Shown here: piece after piece, positions 11,732-20,617 of the stretch | Layout of the letters: each line of letters starts with the position of its first letter | How positions within the stretch are numbered: the stretch's first letter is position 1 | Assembly (NCBI RefSeq): GCF_002844575.1 | Contig: NZ_PIQO01000008.1 | Location: forward strand, 1 to 64,000 | DNA length: 64,000 nt | From: Heyndrickxia camelliae | Lineage (GTDB): Bacteria > Bacillota > Bacilli > Bacillales > Bacillaceae_C | Reading direction: 5' to 3' | Notes under the pieces: model-generated | The model's database searches: none | What the model saw: only the letters and a program-made list of their open reading frames with translations | What the model was told of the DNA's origin: nothing | Program-made: the position numbers and the translations under genes

Positions 11732-13849
11732 TTAGGATGCAACGTTTGTTTGTTCCGGTCCACCACAAACAGCTTTTTCAAGAAGCTCTGCCACGTCATA
11801 CGTCTTAACATTATCCTCGACTTCTTTTGCTTTCGTACCATCTGAAAGCATTGTTAGACAGTATGGACATCCAGAACTGATAACAGATGGATTCACAGCT
11901 AATGCTTGTTCCGTACGTGCAACATTGATACGATGGCCTGTATCTTCTTCCATCCACATTAAACCGCCGCCAGCTCCACAGCACATTCCTGTCTCACGAT
12001 TACGCTCCATTTCTACAAGCTTTACACCTGGGAGTGATTTTAAAATCTCACGAGGTGGATCATAGACTTCATTGTAACGTCCTAAATAACAGGAATCATG
12101 GAAAGTAATCGTTTCATTCACCTCATATTTTGGAACAAGACGACCATCCTGCAATAATTGATGAAGAAGCTCTGTATGGTGATATACTTCCGCTTCTAAA
12201 CCGAAGTCCGGATATTCCTTTTTGAAAATATTATAGGCATGCGGGTCAATCGTAACTATTTTCTTTACATCATTTTTTTGAAACTCATCGATATTTTGTG
12301 TAGCTAGTTCTTGGAATAAAAACTCATTTCCTAAACGACGGGCAGTATCTCCTGAATTTTTCTCTTTATTACCTAAAATAGCGAACTTCACACCCGCTTC
12401 ATTCATCAGTTTCGCAAATGATAACGCTATTCTTTGGCTGCGATTGTCGAAAGAACCCATAGAGCCAACCCAAAATAAATATTCAAATTCCTCTCCAGCT
12501 TTTTTCAATTCCTTTACAGTTGGAACGTACACATCGTCTCTTACCTCACGCCAGTTTTCGCGTTCCTTGCGATTTAATCCCCATGGATTCCCTTGGCGTT
12601 CAATGTTTTGCATTGCCCTTTGTGCATCCGGATTCATTTTTCCTTCTGTTAAAACTAAATAACGGCGAAGATCTATGATTTTATCCACATGCTCATTCAT
12701 TACTGGACATTGGTCCTCACAGTTGCGGCAAGTTGTACAAGCCCAAATTTCCTCTTCTGTAATAATATCGCCAATAAGACTTGGGCTGTAGCTTAATGCT
12801 GCTGCCGATTCCTCTGCCCCTTGACCAGCACTCGCTAAAGCAATTTGATTTCCTTTTGTATGAGAAAAGGCAAATGTCGGTACCCACGGTTGCTTGGAAG
12901 TAACGGCTGCTCCATAGTTTGTTAAATGGTCTCGCAGCTTCACAATTAAATCCATCGGAGACAGCATTTTTCCCGTTCCTGTTGCGGGACACATATTGGT
13001 ACAACGACCACATTCCACGCAGGCATATAGGTCTACTAATTGATGTTGTTTGAAATCCTCAATTTTCCCAACACCAAATGATTCCTGTGTTTCATCTTCA
13101 AAGTTAATAGGACTTAGTTTCCCAGCGCCATCTAGACGATTTAAGAAAACATTTGCCGGTCCTGCAATTAAGTGCGCATGTTTTGACTGTGGAACATAGA
13201 CTAAGAACGCTAATAGGAAAAGTAAATGTATCCACCATGCAATATAAAATACAACGATAGATCCCGTTTCTCCAATCCATCCAAATGCAGCGGCAATACA
13301 GGATGCGATTGGTTCTGTCCACGATAATTCTTCACCATGCCAAATGATACCCATTCCGCTTCCTACTAGTACAGATATCATTAATCCACCAATAAATAAT
13401 AAAACAAGTCCTGATTTAAACCCTCGTTTTAAACGTACTAACTTTTCAATATACCTTCGATAAAAAGCCCAGAATGTTGCCACTAAGATCATTAACGTCA
13501 CAATCTCTTGAAAAAACGTAAAGCCTGAATAAAGAGGTCCTAACGGCAAATGAGAGTCAGGAGCTAGCCCTCTCCAAATAAAATCAATGGCGCCAAATTG
13601 TACTAGAATAAAGCCATAGAAAAACATAACATGGATGATGCCGCTCTTTTTATCCTTTAGCAGCTTCTTTTGACCAAATACATTAATCCAAATCTTTCGA
13701 AACCGTTCCTTCATACGTTTATCAAACTCTACTTTTTTCCCTAGTTTGATATATTGAATCCTCGTTTTGACCACATACACAAACAAGGATATTGCGTAAA
13801 CGGTTACAAAAAGAAACACAATCCAATTCACCCACAATAACCAACTCAT
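11732..13849 (-). CDS. fadF: Membrane (Fe-S) oxidoreductase FadF, electron acceptor for beta-oxidation
   Basis: Probably carries electrons from reduced ETF to the quinone pool. The N-terminal third has about six hydrophobic helices (like a nitrate reductase gamma or heterodisulfide reductase membrane subunit). Two 4Fe-4S motifs follow, CVECGRCTNMCP near 285 and CTTCRNCEDQCP near 375, and then two CCG-type domains (DSCYLGR, GMCCGAGGG). I take the ATG at 13849 (705 aa), where the membrane helix region begins as in relatives. It has a GGAGGGGAG somewhat far upstream. A GTG at 13894 would add 15 residues. It is first in the operon and its promoter contains a FadR-type operator, as in B. subtilis fadF-acdA-rpoE. 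Confidence 0.93.
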   Translation of the reverse strand: MSWLLWVNWIVFLFVTVYAISLFVYVVKTRIQYIKLGKKVEFDKRMKERFRKIWINVFGQKKLLKDKKSGIIHVMFFYGFILVQFGAIDFIWRGLAPDSHLPLGPLYSGFTFFQEIVTLMILVATFWAFYRRYIEKLVRLKRGFKSGLVLLFIGGLMISVLVGSGMGIIWHGEELSWTEPIASCIAAAFGWIGETGSIVVFYIAWWIHLLFLLAFLVYVPQSKHAHLIAGPANVFLNRLDGAGKLSPINFEDETQESFGVGKIEDFKQHQLVDLYACVECGRCTNMCPATGTGKMLSPMDLIVKLRDHLTNYGAAVTSKQPWVPTFAFSHTKGNQIALASAGQGAEESAAALSYSPSLIGDIITEEEIWACTTCRNCEDQCPVMNEHVDKIIDLRRYLVLTEGKMNPDAQRAMQNIERQGNPWGLNRKERENWREVRDDVYVPTVKELKKAGEEFEYLFWVGSMGSFDNRSQRIALSFAKLMNEAGVKFAILGNKEKNSGDTARRLGNEFLFQELATQNIDEFQKNDVKKIVTIDPHAYNIFKKEYPDFGLEAEVYHHTELLHQLLQDGRLVPKYEVNETITFHDSCYLGRYNEVYDPPREILKSLPGVKLVEMERNRETGMCCGAGGGLMWMEEDTGHRINVARTEQALAVNPSVISSGCPYCLTMLSDGTKAKEVEDNVKTYDVAELLEKAVCGGPEQTNVAS

Positions 13850-13922
13850 AACTGTGAAAACACTCCCCTCCAAGGTGAATTTCCCTTCAAACACCTAAAT
13901 TTTCTGAATGTTGCTTACTTAC

Positions 13923-13950
13923 ATTATATAATGAATGAGCATTCAGTCAA
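13923..13950 (-). promoter_or_regulatory. fadF operon promoter with embedded FadR-type operator
   Basis: On the minus strand a -35 box TTGACT (13950-13945) and a perfect -10 box TATAAT (13928-13923) are 16 bp apart. The palindrome TGAATGAGCATTCAGTCA (plus strand, 13932-13949) fills the spacer and overlaps the -35. It matches the B. subtilis FadR site, TGAATGA-N4-TCATTCA, at all but one half-site base. A repressor bound here would exclude RNA polymerase and release it when long-chain acyl-CoA accumulates. Confidence 0.85.
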
Positions 13951-14109
13951 CAGATTTCTATGATATTTTTTTAAAATTTATAATAGCAAATAATATGATA
14001 TTTTCATCTCTTATTTTTATATTCATCCAGCTTTACTTATATTATTACCACATGATTTGCCGGCCTTTTGGCTATACTAGTAAGACTGTATGACTCTTGA
14101 GGAGAGGGT

Positions 14110-15315
14110 ATGATGATATGGGTTTCAATTTTAGCTTTATTGATTATAGTAGTTGTTGCGTATTGCATCGTCGATTTTAAGATGGGGAAAAGGCGTTTTC
14201 ACCACAACAGTTCTTTTAGAGACTATTCCAAACGTAAAGGAGATATTCATCTTATTACACATGGGAAGGATCTATTCTCATTTTTGCTTACCGATATTAA
14301 AAATGCGCAATCAAGTATTCATATTTTATTTTATATTGTAAAAGACGATCAGTTTAGCAAAAATTTTTTAAAACTATTGATCCAAAAGGCGAAACAAGGA
14401 ATTGAAGTTCGTCTACTGTTAGATTGGTTGGGCAGCCATAATACTCCTAAATCATTAATAACGGAATTAAGAAACGCAGGAGGTCAAGTTGCATATAGTA
14501 ATCGATTAAAGTTTCCATATCCCTTTTTTTCACTTCAGCAAAGGAATCATCGAAAAATATCTATTATAGATGGAAAAGTAGCGTATGTTGGCGGGTACAA
14601 TGTTGGGAAGGAATATATAGATGAAGATTCCGTCCTATCACCTTGGCGGGATTACCACCTACGCATTTTCGGTGAAAGTGTTCATGATTTGCAAAATGAG
14701 TTTTGTGTAAATTGGAATCAATCTTCAAAAAACACGGTTTCGATTAGCGAAAAATACTTTTCTGGACCAGCAACAGGGAATATGGACCATCAGTTTTTTC
14801 CAACAGAAGGCTTGCGCCTAGAACATACTATATGTGAATTAATTGAATCTGCAAAAGAATCCATTTGTATTGGAACTCCTTACTTTGTTCCGTCAAAAAT
14901 TATTTTAGCGAAATTAAACGACGCATTAAAAAGGGGAGTAAAAATTAGAATTATTGTACCAAAAAAGGCAGATCATATCTTAGTAAAAGAGGCCTCTTTT
15001 TTCTACTTTCGGATTTTAATTGAGTTGGGGGCAGAAGTATACCAGTATTTGAACGGGTTTTATCATGCAAAAATTATTATAGTAGATGAGGAAGTCTGTC
15101 AAATTGGAACAGCAAATTTTGACCGCAGAAGTATTTACTTGAATCTTGAGATAAATTGTTATATTTATGATCATGATTTTATTCAAAGCATGATTAAAGT
15201 GGTCGAGAAGGATATCTTAGACTCTCATCGCCTTTCGCTCGAGGAATTGAACAACACAAAGTATGCAACCAAGTTGAAAGAACTCGGCGCAAAGTTAGTG
15301 GCAGATTTATTATAA
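14110..15315 (+). CDS. clsB: Cardiolipin synthase / phospholipase D family protein (ClsB/YwjE type)
   Basis: Transfers a phosphatidyl group to phosphatidylglycerol to make cardiolipin at the membrane. The 401 aa start with one hydrophobic helix (about 1-22) and contain two PLD HKD motifs: NHRKISIIDGKVAYVGGYN near 148 and YHAKIIIVDEEVCQIGTANFD near 320. The length and the single N-terminal helix fit the ClsB/YwjE branch rather than the main two-helix ClsA. The ATG follows GAGGAGAGGG. It is divergent from fadF with 260 bp between start codons and has its own terminator. Confidence 0.9.
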   Translation: MMIWVSILALLIIVVVAYCIVDFKMGKRRFHHNSSFRDYSKRKGDIHLITHGKDLFSFLLTDIKNAQSSIHILFYIVKDDQFSKNFLKLLIQKAKQGIEVRLLLDWLGSHNTPKSLITELRNAGGQVAYSNRLKFPYPFFSLQQRNHRKISIIDGKVAYVGGYNVGKEYIDEDSVLSPWRDYHLRIFGESVHDLQNEFCVNWNQSSKNTVSISEKYFSGPATGNMDHQFFPTEGLRLEHTICELIESAKESICIGTPYFVPSKIILAKLNDALKRGVKIRIIVPKKADHILVKEASFFYFRILIELGAEVYQYLNGFYHAKIIIVDEEVCQIGTANFDRRSIYLNLEINCYIYDHDFIQSMIKVVEKDILDSHRLSLEELNNTKYATKLKELGAKLVADLL

Positions 15316-15352
15316 ATGTCCCAAATGCATCGTGCAGTTGGGACATTTTTTG
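15316..15352 (+). terminator. clsB terminator
   Basis: The inverted repeat TGTCCCAA / TTGGGACA, with additional TGC/GCA pairing inside, is followed by TTTTTT just after the clsB stop. Confidence 0.88.
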
Positions 15353-15442
15353 CACGATTATGGGGATTTGTTATTTATTAAGGTATCTACTGAAATATCA
15401 TGAGCTATGACTGAATTAGTAAAATCACCATTTTATAAAAAT

Positions 15443-15474
15443 CAAAAAGACAGGTACCCAAACGGATACCTGTT
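15443..15474 (-). terminator. argS terminator
   Basis: On the minus strand ACAGGTA / TACCTGT forms a hairpin followed by CTTTTT, about 10 bp after the argS stop codon. Confidence 0.82.
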
Positions 15475-15483
15475 CTAAAAATT

Positions 15484-17154
15484 TTACATTTTCTCCGGAG
15501 CTGAAACCCCAATTAGGGCTAATGCATTCTTCATTGTTATTTGAACCGATTTAATTAATGCTAATCGAGCATTAGTAAGATCTTCGTTGTCTTTATCCAA
15601 TACCTTTTCCGCATTATAAAAGCTGTGGAATGCTTGAGCTAAATCATTAATGTAATTTGTAATGCGATGTGGGATACGCTTTTCCGCTGCTTCCGCAATA
15701 GCCGATGGGAAGTCACCCATTTTCTTTAACAAATCAATTTCCTTCTCTGCTTGAATAAGTTTAACATTGGCATTTTCATTTACCGTGAAGCCTTGCTCTT
15801 CTCCTTGTCGTAAAATACTGCAAATACGAGCATGTGCATATTGAGCATAATACACAGGATTTTCATTTGATTGGGAAACAGCTAAATCAAGGTCAAAATC
15901 CATATGCGTATCTGCACTTCTCATAGCGAAGAAATAGCGAACCGCATCCAAGCCTACTTCTTCAATTAGATCACGCATTGTAACGGCTTTACCTGTACGT
16001 TTACTCATTTTCATTTTCTCGCCGTTTTTATATAAATGCACAAGCTGAATAACTTCTACTTCTAAGTTATTGGGATCATATCCTAATGCTTCCATCGCAG
16101 CTTTCATACGAGGGATATAGCCGTGATGATCCGCACCCCAAATATTAATCAATTTTTCAAATCCGCGGTCAAATTTATCTTTATGATACGCGATATCTGG
16201 AGTTAAATACGTATAGGATCCATCGTTTTTGATTAGAACACGATTTTTATCGTCTCCGAAGTCCGTTGATCTAAACCATGTCGCACCATCTTCATCGTAG
16301 ACATGACCTCTTTCACGAAGCTCTTTCAATGTCTCATCAATTTTTCCGTTTTTGTACAGAGATGTCTCAGAATACCAAACATCAAATGGAACACGGAAGT
16401 TTTCAAGGTCCGCTTTTAATTTGGCCATTTCATAATCAAGACCATACCCACGGAAAAATTCATAACGTTCCTGCTCATCAGCTTGTGCGTACTTGTCTCC
16501 ATATTGTTCCGCTAATTTTTTTCCTATCTCAATAATATCTTGACCGTGATATCCATCTTCCGGCATTTCTTTCTCTTGTCCAAGCGCTTGGAAATATCGA
16601 GCTTCCACAGATAAAGCAAGATTGTGGATTTGGTTTCCAGCATCATTTATATAATACTCGCGGCTTACTTCATAGCCTGCTTTGTCTAATACATTACAAA
16701 GAGAGTCTCCAACAGCGGCACCACGAGCATGTCCTAAATGCAAATCACCTGTAGGATTCGCGGAAACAAACTCGACCTGTATCTTTTGACCTTTTCCTGC
16801 ATTCGAACGGCCATATTCATTTCCCTCCGACAAAATAGTCGGAATCAAGTCCGTTAAATAGCTATTATCCATGTAAAAATTAATAAATCCTGGTCCTGCA
16901 AGCTCCATTTTTTCAATGGAAGCTTTTGAGCGGTCAAAGTGATTAATAATTTCCTCAGCAATCATTTTTGGCGCCTTTTTCGCGACACGTGCCAATTGCA
17001 TTGCCGCATTTGTTGCATAATCACCATGTGCTTTATCCTTCGGTGTCTCTAAAATAATATCTGGAATCTGTTCCTCTGTCGCTAAACCAGCTTTCATAAC
17101 AGCGGCTTTAATCTCATTTTTTAAATTCGCTTGAATCTGTTCTGCTATATTCAT
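15484..17154 (-). CDS. argS: Arginyl-tRNA synthetase
   Basis: Charges tRNA-Arg. The 556-aa class I synthetase has an N-terminal Add-1 tRNA-D-loop domain (about 1-90), the HIGH-type motif [12 protein letters not shown] near 132, the KMSK-type motif KMSKRTGK near 365, and the all-helical anticodon-binding DALR domain at the C-terminus with [11 protein letters not shown]. Length matches B. subtilis ArgS. It overlaps the ywiB stop by 4 bp, so the two are translationally coupled. Confidence 0.98.
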   Translation of the reverse strand: MNIAEQIQANLKNEIKAAVMKAGLATEEQIPDIILETPKDKAHGDYATNAAMQLARVAKKAPKMIAEEIINHFDRSKASIEKMELAGPGFINFYMDNSYLTDLIPTILSEGNEYGRSNAGKGQKIQVEFVSANPTGDLHLGHARGAAVGDSLCNVLDKAGYEVSREYYINDAGNQIHNLALSVEARYFQALGQEKEMPEDGYHGQDIIEIGKKLAEQYGDKYAQADEQERYEFFRGYGLDYEMAKLKADLENFRVPFDVWYSETSLYKNGKIDETLKELRERGHVYDEDGATWFRSTDFGDDKNRVLIKNDGSYTYLTPDIAYHKDKFDRGFEKLINIWGADHHGYIPRMKAAMEALGYDPNNLEVEVIQLVHLYKNGEKMKMSKRTGKAVTMRDLIEEVGLDAVRYFFAMRSADTHMDFDLDLAVSQSNENPVYYAQYAHARICSILRQGEEQGFTVNENANVKLIQAEKEIDLLKKMGDFPSAIAEAAEKRIPHRITNYINDLAQAFHSFYNAEKVLDKDNEDLTNARLALIKSVQITMKNALALIGVSAPEKM

Positions 17155-17609
17155 TCGCTTACCTCCTTATACTCTAAAACCATTTTATATGTACCAACAA
17201 TGGAACCTTGCATTTTTAAGTCATATTTTAAAATAAATTGTCCTGCTAATGGAACGGATTGAGATTTTTTGTTCTGTAAACTTTTTGTCTGCGTTGTTAA
17301 TAATAATGTACCATATTCCCCTTCATAGGAACCGGCTTTTTCACTATCTAAATCAAACGCTAAGCGCATTTTTATTGAACCGCTCCGCAAAATTAGTGCT
17401 TCTCTTTCCTTCACTTTTACTACCGTTTGAATCGAACCTTCTTGTAATAGCTCTTCATATTTTAAAAAAGCGGCCTGATCTTTTTGATAATATTCTCCGA
17501 ATAAAGTAAGCTCATAGTCTTCAGCTTCTCCGCCATGATCAATGGTGGTATTCAAGTGAATTTTGACAGGTATACTTGTCGTCCTAGTCTCAACTGCCAA
17601 ATCATTCAC
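17151..17609 (-). CDS. ywiB: DUF1934 beta-barrel protein YwiB
   Basis: A 152-aa protein of the DUF1934 family (calycin-like beta barrel by family knowledge) without assigned biochemical role. It is regularly found directly upstream of argS, as here with a 4-bp overlap. The sequence alternates short beta strands ([41 protein letters not shown]) and ends with the family-typical [11 protein letters not shown]. The first possible codon is GTG at 17609 but its Shine-Dalgarno is too close. The TTG at 17600, 9 nt after AAAGGA, is a better start. Confidence 0.88.
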   Translation of the reverse strand: MNDLAVETRTTSIPVKIHLNTTIDHGGEAEDYELTLFGEYYQKDQAAFLKYEELLQEGSIQTVVKVKEREALILRSGSIKMRLAFDLDSEKAGSYEGEYGTLLLTTQTKSLQNKKSQSVPLAGQFILKYDLKMQGSIVGTYKMVLEYKEVSE

Positions 17610-17684
17610 ATCCTTTACAATTCATCAGTATAACCTTTTTAGTATAAAAATAAATAGGTAGAAAATCAATCACTATGAAATTCG

Positions 17685-17710
17685 GTAGCCAATAGGCGCT
17701 GCAGCTAGAC
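17685..17710. repeat. End fragment of the dispersed repeat
   Basis: GTAGCCAATAGGCGCTGCAG resembles the right end of the long copies (TAGCCGATAGGCGC). Its complement TCTAGCTGCAGCGCC resembles the fragment at 50127. Only this end is present. Confidence 0.5.
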
Positions 17711-17756
17711 CACTCGTTATGTTCATAAACTGACACATAGCTCCTTCTTTAATAAG

Positions 17757-17791
17757 CGAAAAAAGACACTTATTATCATAATAAGCATCTT
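17757..17791 (-). terminator. Terminator after the TauE/SafE gene
   Basis: On the minus strand GCTTATTAT / ATAATAAG with flanking AGA/TCT pairs is followed by TTTTTT, immediately after the stop codon at 17792. Confidence 0.8.
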
Positions 17792-18538
17792 TTACAAAGT
17801 AAGTATTAGTGCAGAAACTGCCGGGGTTAATATCATTGCCGTTTTTAAAATTACTTTCGGAACAAGATTGGTAAATTTTGCTCCAATATATGCCCCTAAC
17901 ATAGTTCCTATAAGTACCTGCAGTAATAAAACAAAATCTAAATAACCCTCGGATGTAAAACCAATCCCACCACCGATAGCAATTGGAACGATGACAAGCA
18001 TCGTTGTACCAACGGATTGACGCAAGGTAAGTCCTAAAAATGTAAGCAGACCCAATTGAATAAACGGCGTGGAGCCGATTCCAAAAGTACCTGAAAGAAT
18101 TCCAACGACTATTCCTAATACTGCAGCTTTCAGCACAAACACAGCACTAATCCGCCCATCGGATTCTTTTACAGTTTTTTCCTTCAGTAAAAATAATCTG
18201 ACTATCAATAAAAGCGCTGATAAAAACAGCATTCCTGCTGTACAAAAGTGCATGTAATTCGTTGGGATGAGCGCTGCGATTTTGGACCCAACAAAGGACC
18301 CTGCTGCCCCAAATAATCCAACAATGATTCCCGCTTTTACCGATGTATTCCCTTCCCGGTAGTGACTGAAGGCACCCGAAAGGCTGGTAAAGGCCATTGC
18401 GGTTAGAGAAGTTCCTAGTGCAGTGTGAATAGGCACTTTAAAAACCAATGTTAAAATTGCAATAATAAATCCGGATCCGCCTGCTCCAATAAATCCCAAG
18501 AGGGCTCCTAGGGCAAGCATTGTTATCATAATAGCCAA
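17792..18538 (-). CDS. TauE/SafE family permease
   Basis: A polytopic membrane protein of the sulfite exporter TauE/SafE superfamily, which exports or imports small anions. Substrates are known for few members and cannot be assigned here. Roughly 250 aa form about eight hydrophobic helices in two similar halves. Each half has a glycine-rich loop (GALLGFIGAGGSGFII near 15, GIVVGILSGTFGIGSTPF near 145), the typical repeat of this family. TTG at 18538, 8 nt after GGAG, is the likely start; a GTG at 18547 overlaps the Shine-Dalgarno. It is a single gene with its own terminator. Confidence 0.88.
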   Translation of the reverse strand: MAIMITMLALGALLGFIGAGGSGFIIAILTLVFKVPIHTALGTSLTAMAFTSLSGAFSHYREGNTSVKAGIIVGLFGAAGSFVGSKIAALIPTNYMHFCTAGMLFLSALLLIVRLFLLKEKTVKESDGRISAVFVLKAAVLGIVVGILSGTFGIGSTPFIQLGLLTFLGLTLRQSVGTTMLVIVPIAIGGGIGFTSEGYLDFVLLLQVLIGTMLGAYIGAKFTNLVPKVILKTAMILTPAVSALILTL

Positions 18539-18675
18539 TGGCGTCACTCCAAAATGTTTTATTATTACTTTAGTATAAACGAACTTAGCTATTTTTTGGA
18601 GTGATTGAACAAAGGATTAACTGCTACCAAAAATGGAATGGAAAAAAATTCATTAAAATTTAATACTATTAAATA

Positions 18676-18706
18676 GGAAAAAGCCGATGATACATACCGG
18701 CTTTTA
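18676..18706 (-). terminator. speE-speB terminator
   Basis: On the minus strand AAGCCG / CGGCTT with an 11-nt loop ends in TTTTT, 10 bp after the speB stop. Confidence 0.85.
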
Positions 18707-18715
18707 CCTAAAGAA

Positions 18716-19588
18716 TCATTTCACCCAACCAAGAATCATTTCTCGAATTAACTTGCTCGCAGTATTAGCTGTCTGCTCAGATGGGTCATAAATGGGAGCC
18801 ACTTCTACTAAATCGCATCCAACAACGTTCACATTGGAACGAGCAATCTCATGAATGGATGCAAGTAATTCTTTGGATGTAATTCCTCCACAGTCTACAG
18901 TACCTGTCCCAGGAGCATGTGCAGGGTCAAGGACATCAATATCAATGGTGACATATACAGGACGACCTGCAAGCTTAGGTAAAATCTCTTTTAACGGTTC
19001 TAATACTTCAAATTTCGCAATGAACATTCCGTTGTCCTTCGCCCATTGGAATTCTTCCTTCATTCCGGAACGTATACCAAATGAAAACACATTCTTACCG
19101 CCCATTAATTCAGCGGCTTTGCGAATTGGTGTTGAATGAGATAGTGGTTCCCCTTCATATTCAGAGCGCAAGTCCGTATGAGCATCCATATGGATAACGG
19201 CTAAATCCGGATATTTTTTATACATTGCTTTAATGACTGGCCAAGAAACTAAATGCTCCCCACCCATTCCGATTGGGAATTTATTATCTTTTAATAGAGA
19301 ATCAATATAATCTTCTATCATATCAATACTTCTTTGCGGATTTCCGAATGGCAATGGAATATCTCCAGCATCAAAGTACTTAACTTCTTCTAATTCTCGG
19401 TCCAAATATGGACTATACTCTTCTAAACCAATGGAGACTTCACGAATACGAGCAGGACCAAAACGAGAGCCTGGTCGATAGCTTACTGTCCAATCCATTG
19501 GCATTCCATAGATTACTGCTTGGCTTTCCTCATAATTTTGATGACTGCGAATAAATACATTTCCTGAATAAGCTTCATCAAAGCGCAT
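18716..19588 (-). CDS. speB: Agmatinase
   Basis: Hydrolyses agmatine to putrescine and urea. The 290-aa ureohydrolase carries the binuclear manganese motifs GMGGEHLVSWP near 107, IHMDAHTDLR near 132 (DAHxD) and TIDIDVLDPAHAPGTGT near 215 (DxDxxDPxxxPGTG). It follows speE by 13 bp and is clearly in one operon with it: putrescine made here is the substrate of spermidine synthase. The same pair occurs in B. subtilis (ywhG/ywhF). Confidence 0.97.
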   Translation of the reverse strand: MRFDEAYSGNVFIRSHQNYEESQAVIYGMPMDWTVSYRPGSRFGPARIREVSIGLEEYSPYLDRELEEVKYFDAGDIPLPFGNPQRSIDMIEDYIDSLLKDNKFPIGMGGEHLVSWPVIKAMYKKYPDLAVIHMDAHTDLRSEYEGEPLSHSTPIRKAAELMGGKNVFSFGIRSGMKEEFQWAKDNGMFIAKFEVLEPLKEILPKLAGRPVYVTIDIDVLDPAHAPGTGTVDCGGITSKELLASIHEIARSNVNVVGCDLVEVAPIYDPSEQTANTASKLIREMILGWVK

Positions 19589-19601
19589 ATAAAACTCCTC
19601 C

Positions 19602-20432
19602 TTAACGGGTTAAATCTTGAACAAACTTTGGCAGAACAAAAGCAGCTTTGTGAAGCTCTTTCGTATAATACTTGGTTTCAATTTCATGAAATCTTGAATC
19701 ACTAACCTCTAATGGATCGTATTTTTTGGATCCTAAAGTAAATGTCCACATACCGCTTGGATAGGTTGGAACATTTGCAATATAAAGACGAGTAATCGGA
19801 AAGATTTCCTTCACATCTTTTTGAACCTCACGAATTAAATCTGCTTTAAACCATGGATTATCTGTTTGGGCTACAAAGATCCCATCATCTTTTAATGCCT
19901 TTGCAATTCCTGCGTAGAAACCTTTCGTAAATAGATTAACAGCCGGACCAACTGGTTCTGTAGAATCTACCATGATGACATCATACTCATTCTCGCTTTT
20001 AGCAATATGCATGAATCCATCATCCACTCGAACATCCACACGAGGATTGTCCAATTCACCAGCAATACTTGGCAAAAACTTTTTAGAGTACTCAATCACT
20101 TTTCCGTCAATATCCACTAAGGTTGCTCTTTTCACACTTGGGTGTTTGAGGATTTCTCGAATAACCCCGCCGTCTCCACCGCCAACGACAAGCACAAACT
20201 CGGGATTCGGATGAGTAAATAAAGGTATATGGGCAACCATTTCGTGATATACAAACTCGTCTTTTACAGATGTCATTACCATTCCATCTAAAAGCAGCAT
20301 GTTTCCCCACTCAGCTGTCTCCACCATATCTAATTTTTGAAATTCCGTTTGTTCTGTATGTAAAGTCTGGTTTATTTTCATTGTAATTCCAAAATTTTCT
20401 GTTTGATTCTCTGTGAACCAAAGTCCAGCCAT
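19602..20432 (-). CDS. speE: Spermidine synthase
   Basis: Transfers an aminopropyl group from decarboxylated S-adenosylmethionine to putrescine. The 276 aa include the family opening LWFTENQ, the nucleotide loop [17 protein letters not shown] near 83, [14 protein letters not shown] near 105, and the active-site DSTEPVGPA near 155. I start it at the ATG at 20432, 6 nt after AAAGGAAG. The ORF is open for 23 more codons, but those have no ribosome binding site and run toward the promoter. The divergent neighbour is pbpG. Confidence 0.96.
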   Translation of the reverse strand: MAGLWFTENQTENFGITMKINQTLHTEQTEFQKLDMVETAEWGNMLLLDGMVMTSVKDEFVYHEMVAHIPLFTHPNPEFVLVVGGGDGGVIREILKHPSVKRATLVDIDGKVIEYSKKFLPSIAGELDNPRVDVRVDDGFMHIAKSENEYDVIMVDSTEPVGPAVNLFTKGFYAGIAKALKDDGIFVAQTDNPWFKADLIREVQKDVKEIFPITRLYIANVPTYPSGMWTFTLGSKKYDPLEVSDSRFHEIETKYYTKELHKAAFVLPKFVQDLTR

Positions 20433-20504
20433 TGTATTCTTCCTTTCTTTATTTGGGATTACAATAGTTTTCCCCTTTAACAATATAAATACAACTTGCA
20501 AAAA

Positions 20505-20532
20505 AGTATAGAGAATTCTTTTAAAAAAGCAA
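20505..20532 (-). promoter_or_regulatory. Candidate speE-speB promoter
   Basis: Minus strand TTGCTT (20532-20527), 16-bp spacer, TATACT (20510-20505), about 65 bp upstream of the speE start. Confidence 0.5.
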
Positions 20533-20617
20533 AAAATTTTTCTCCCTTTTTACATGTTTAAAACATGATACGTTTCTTCATACTGATTAATAGATTTTTA
20601 CAAGTGAGGTGATGGTT

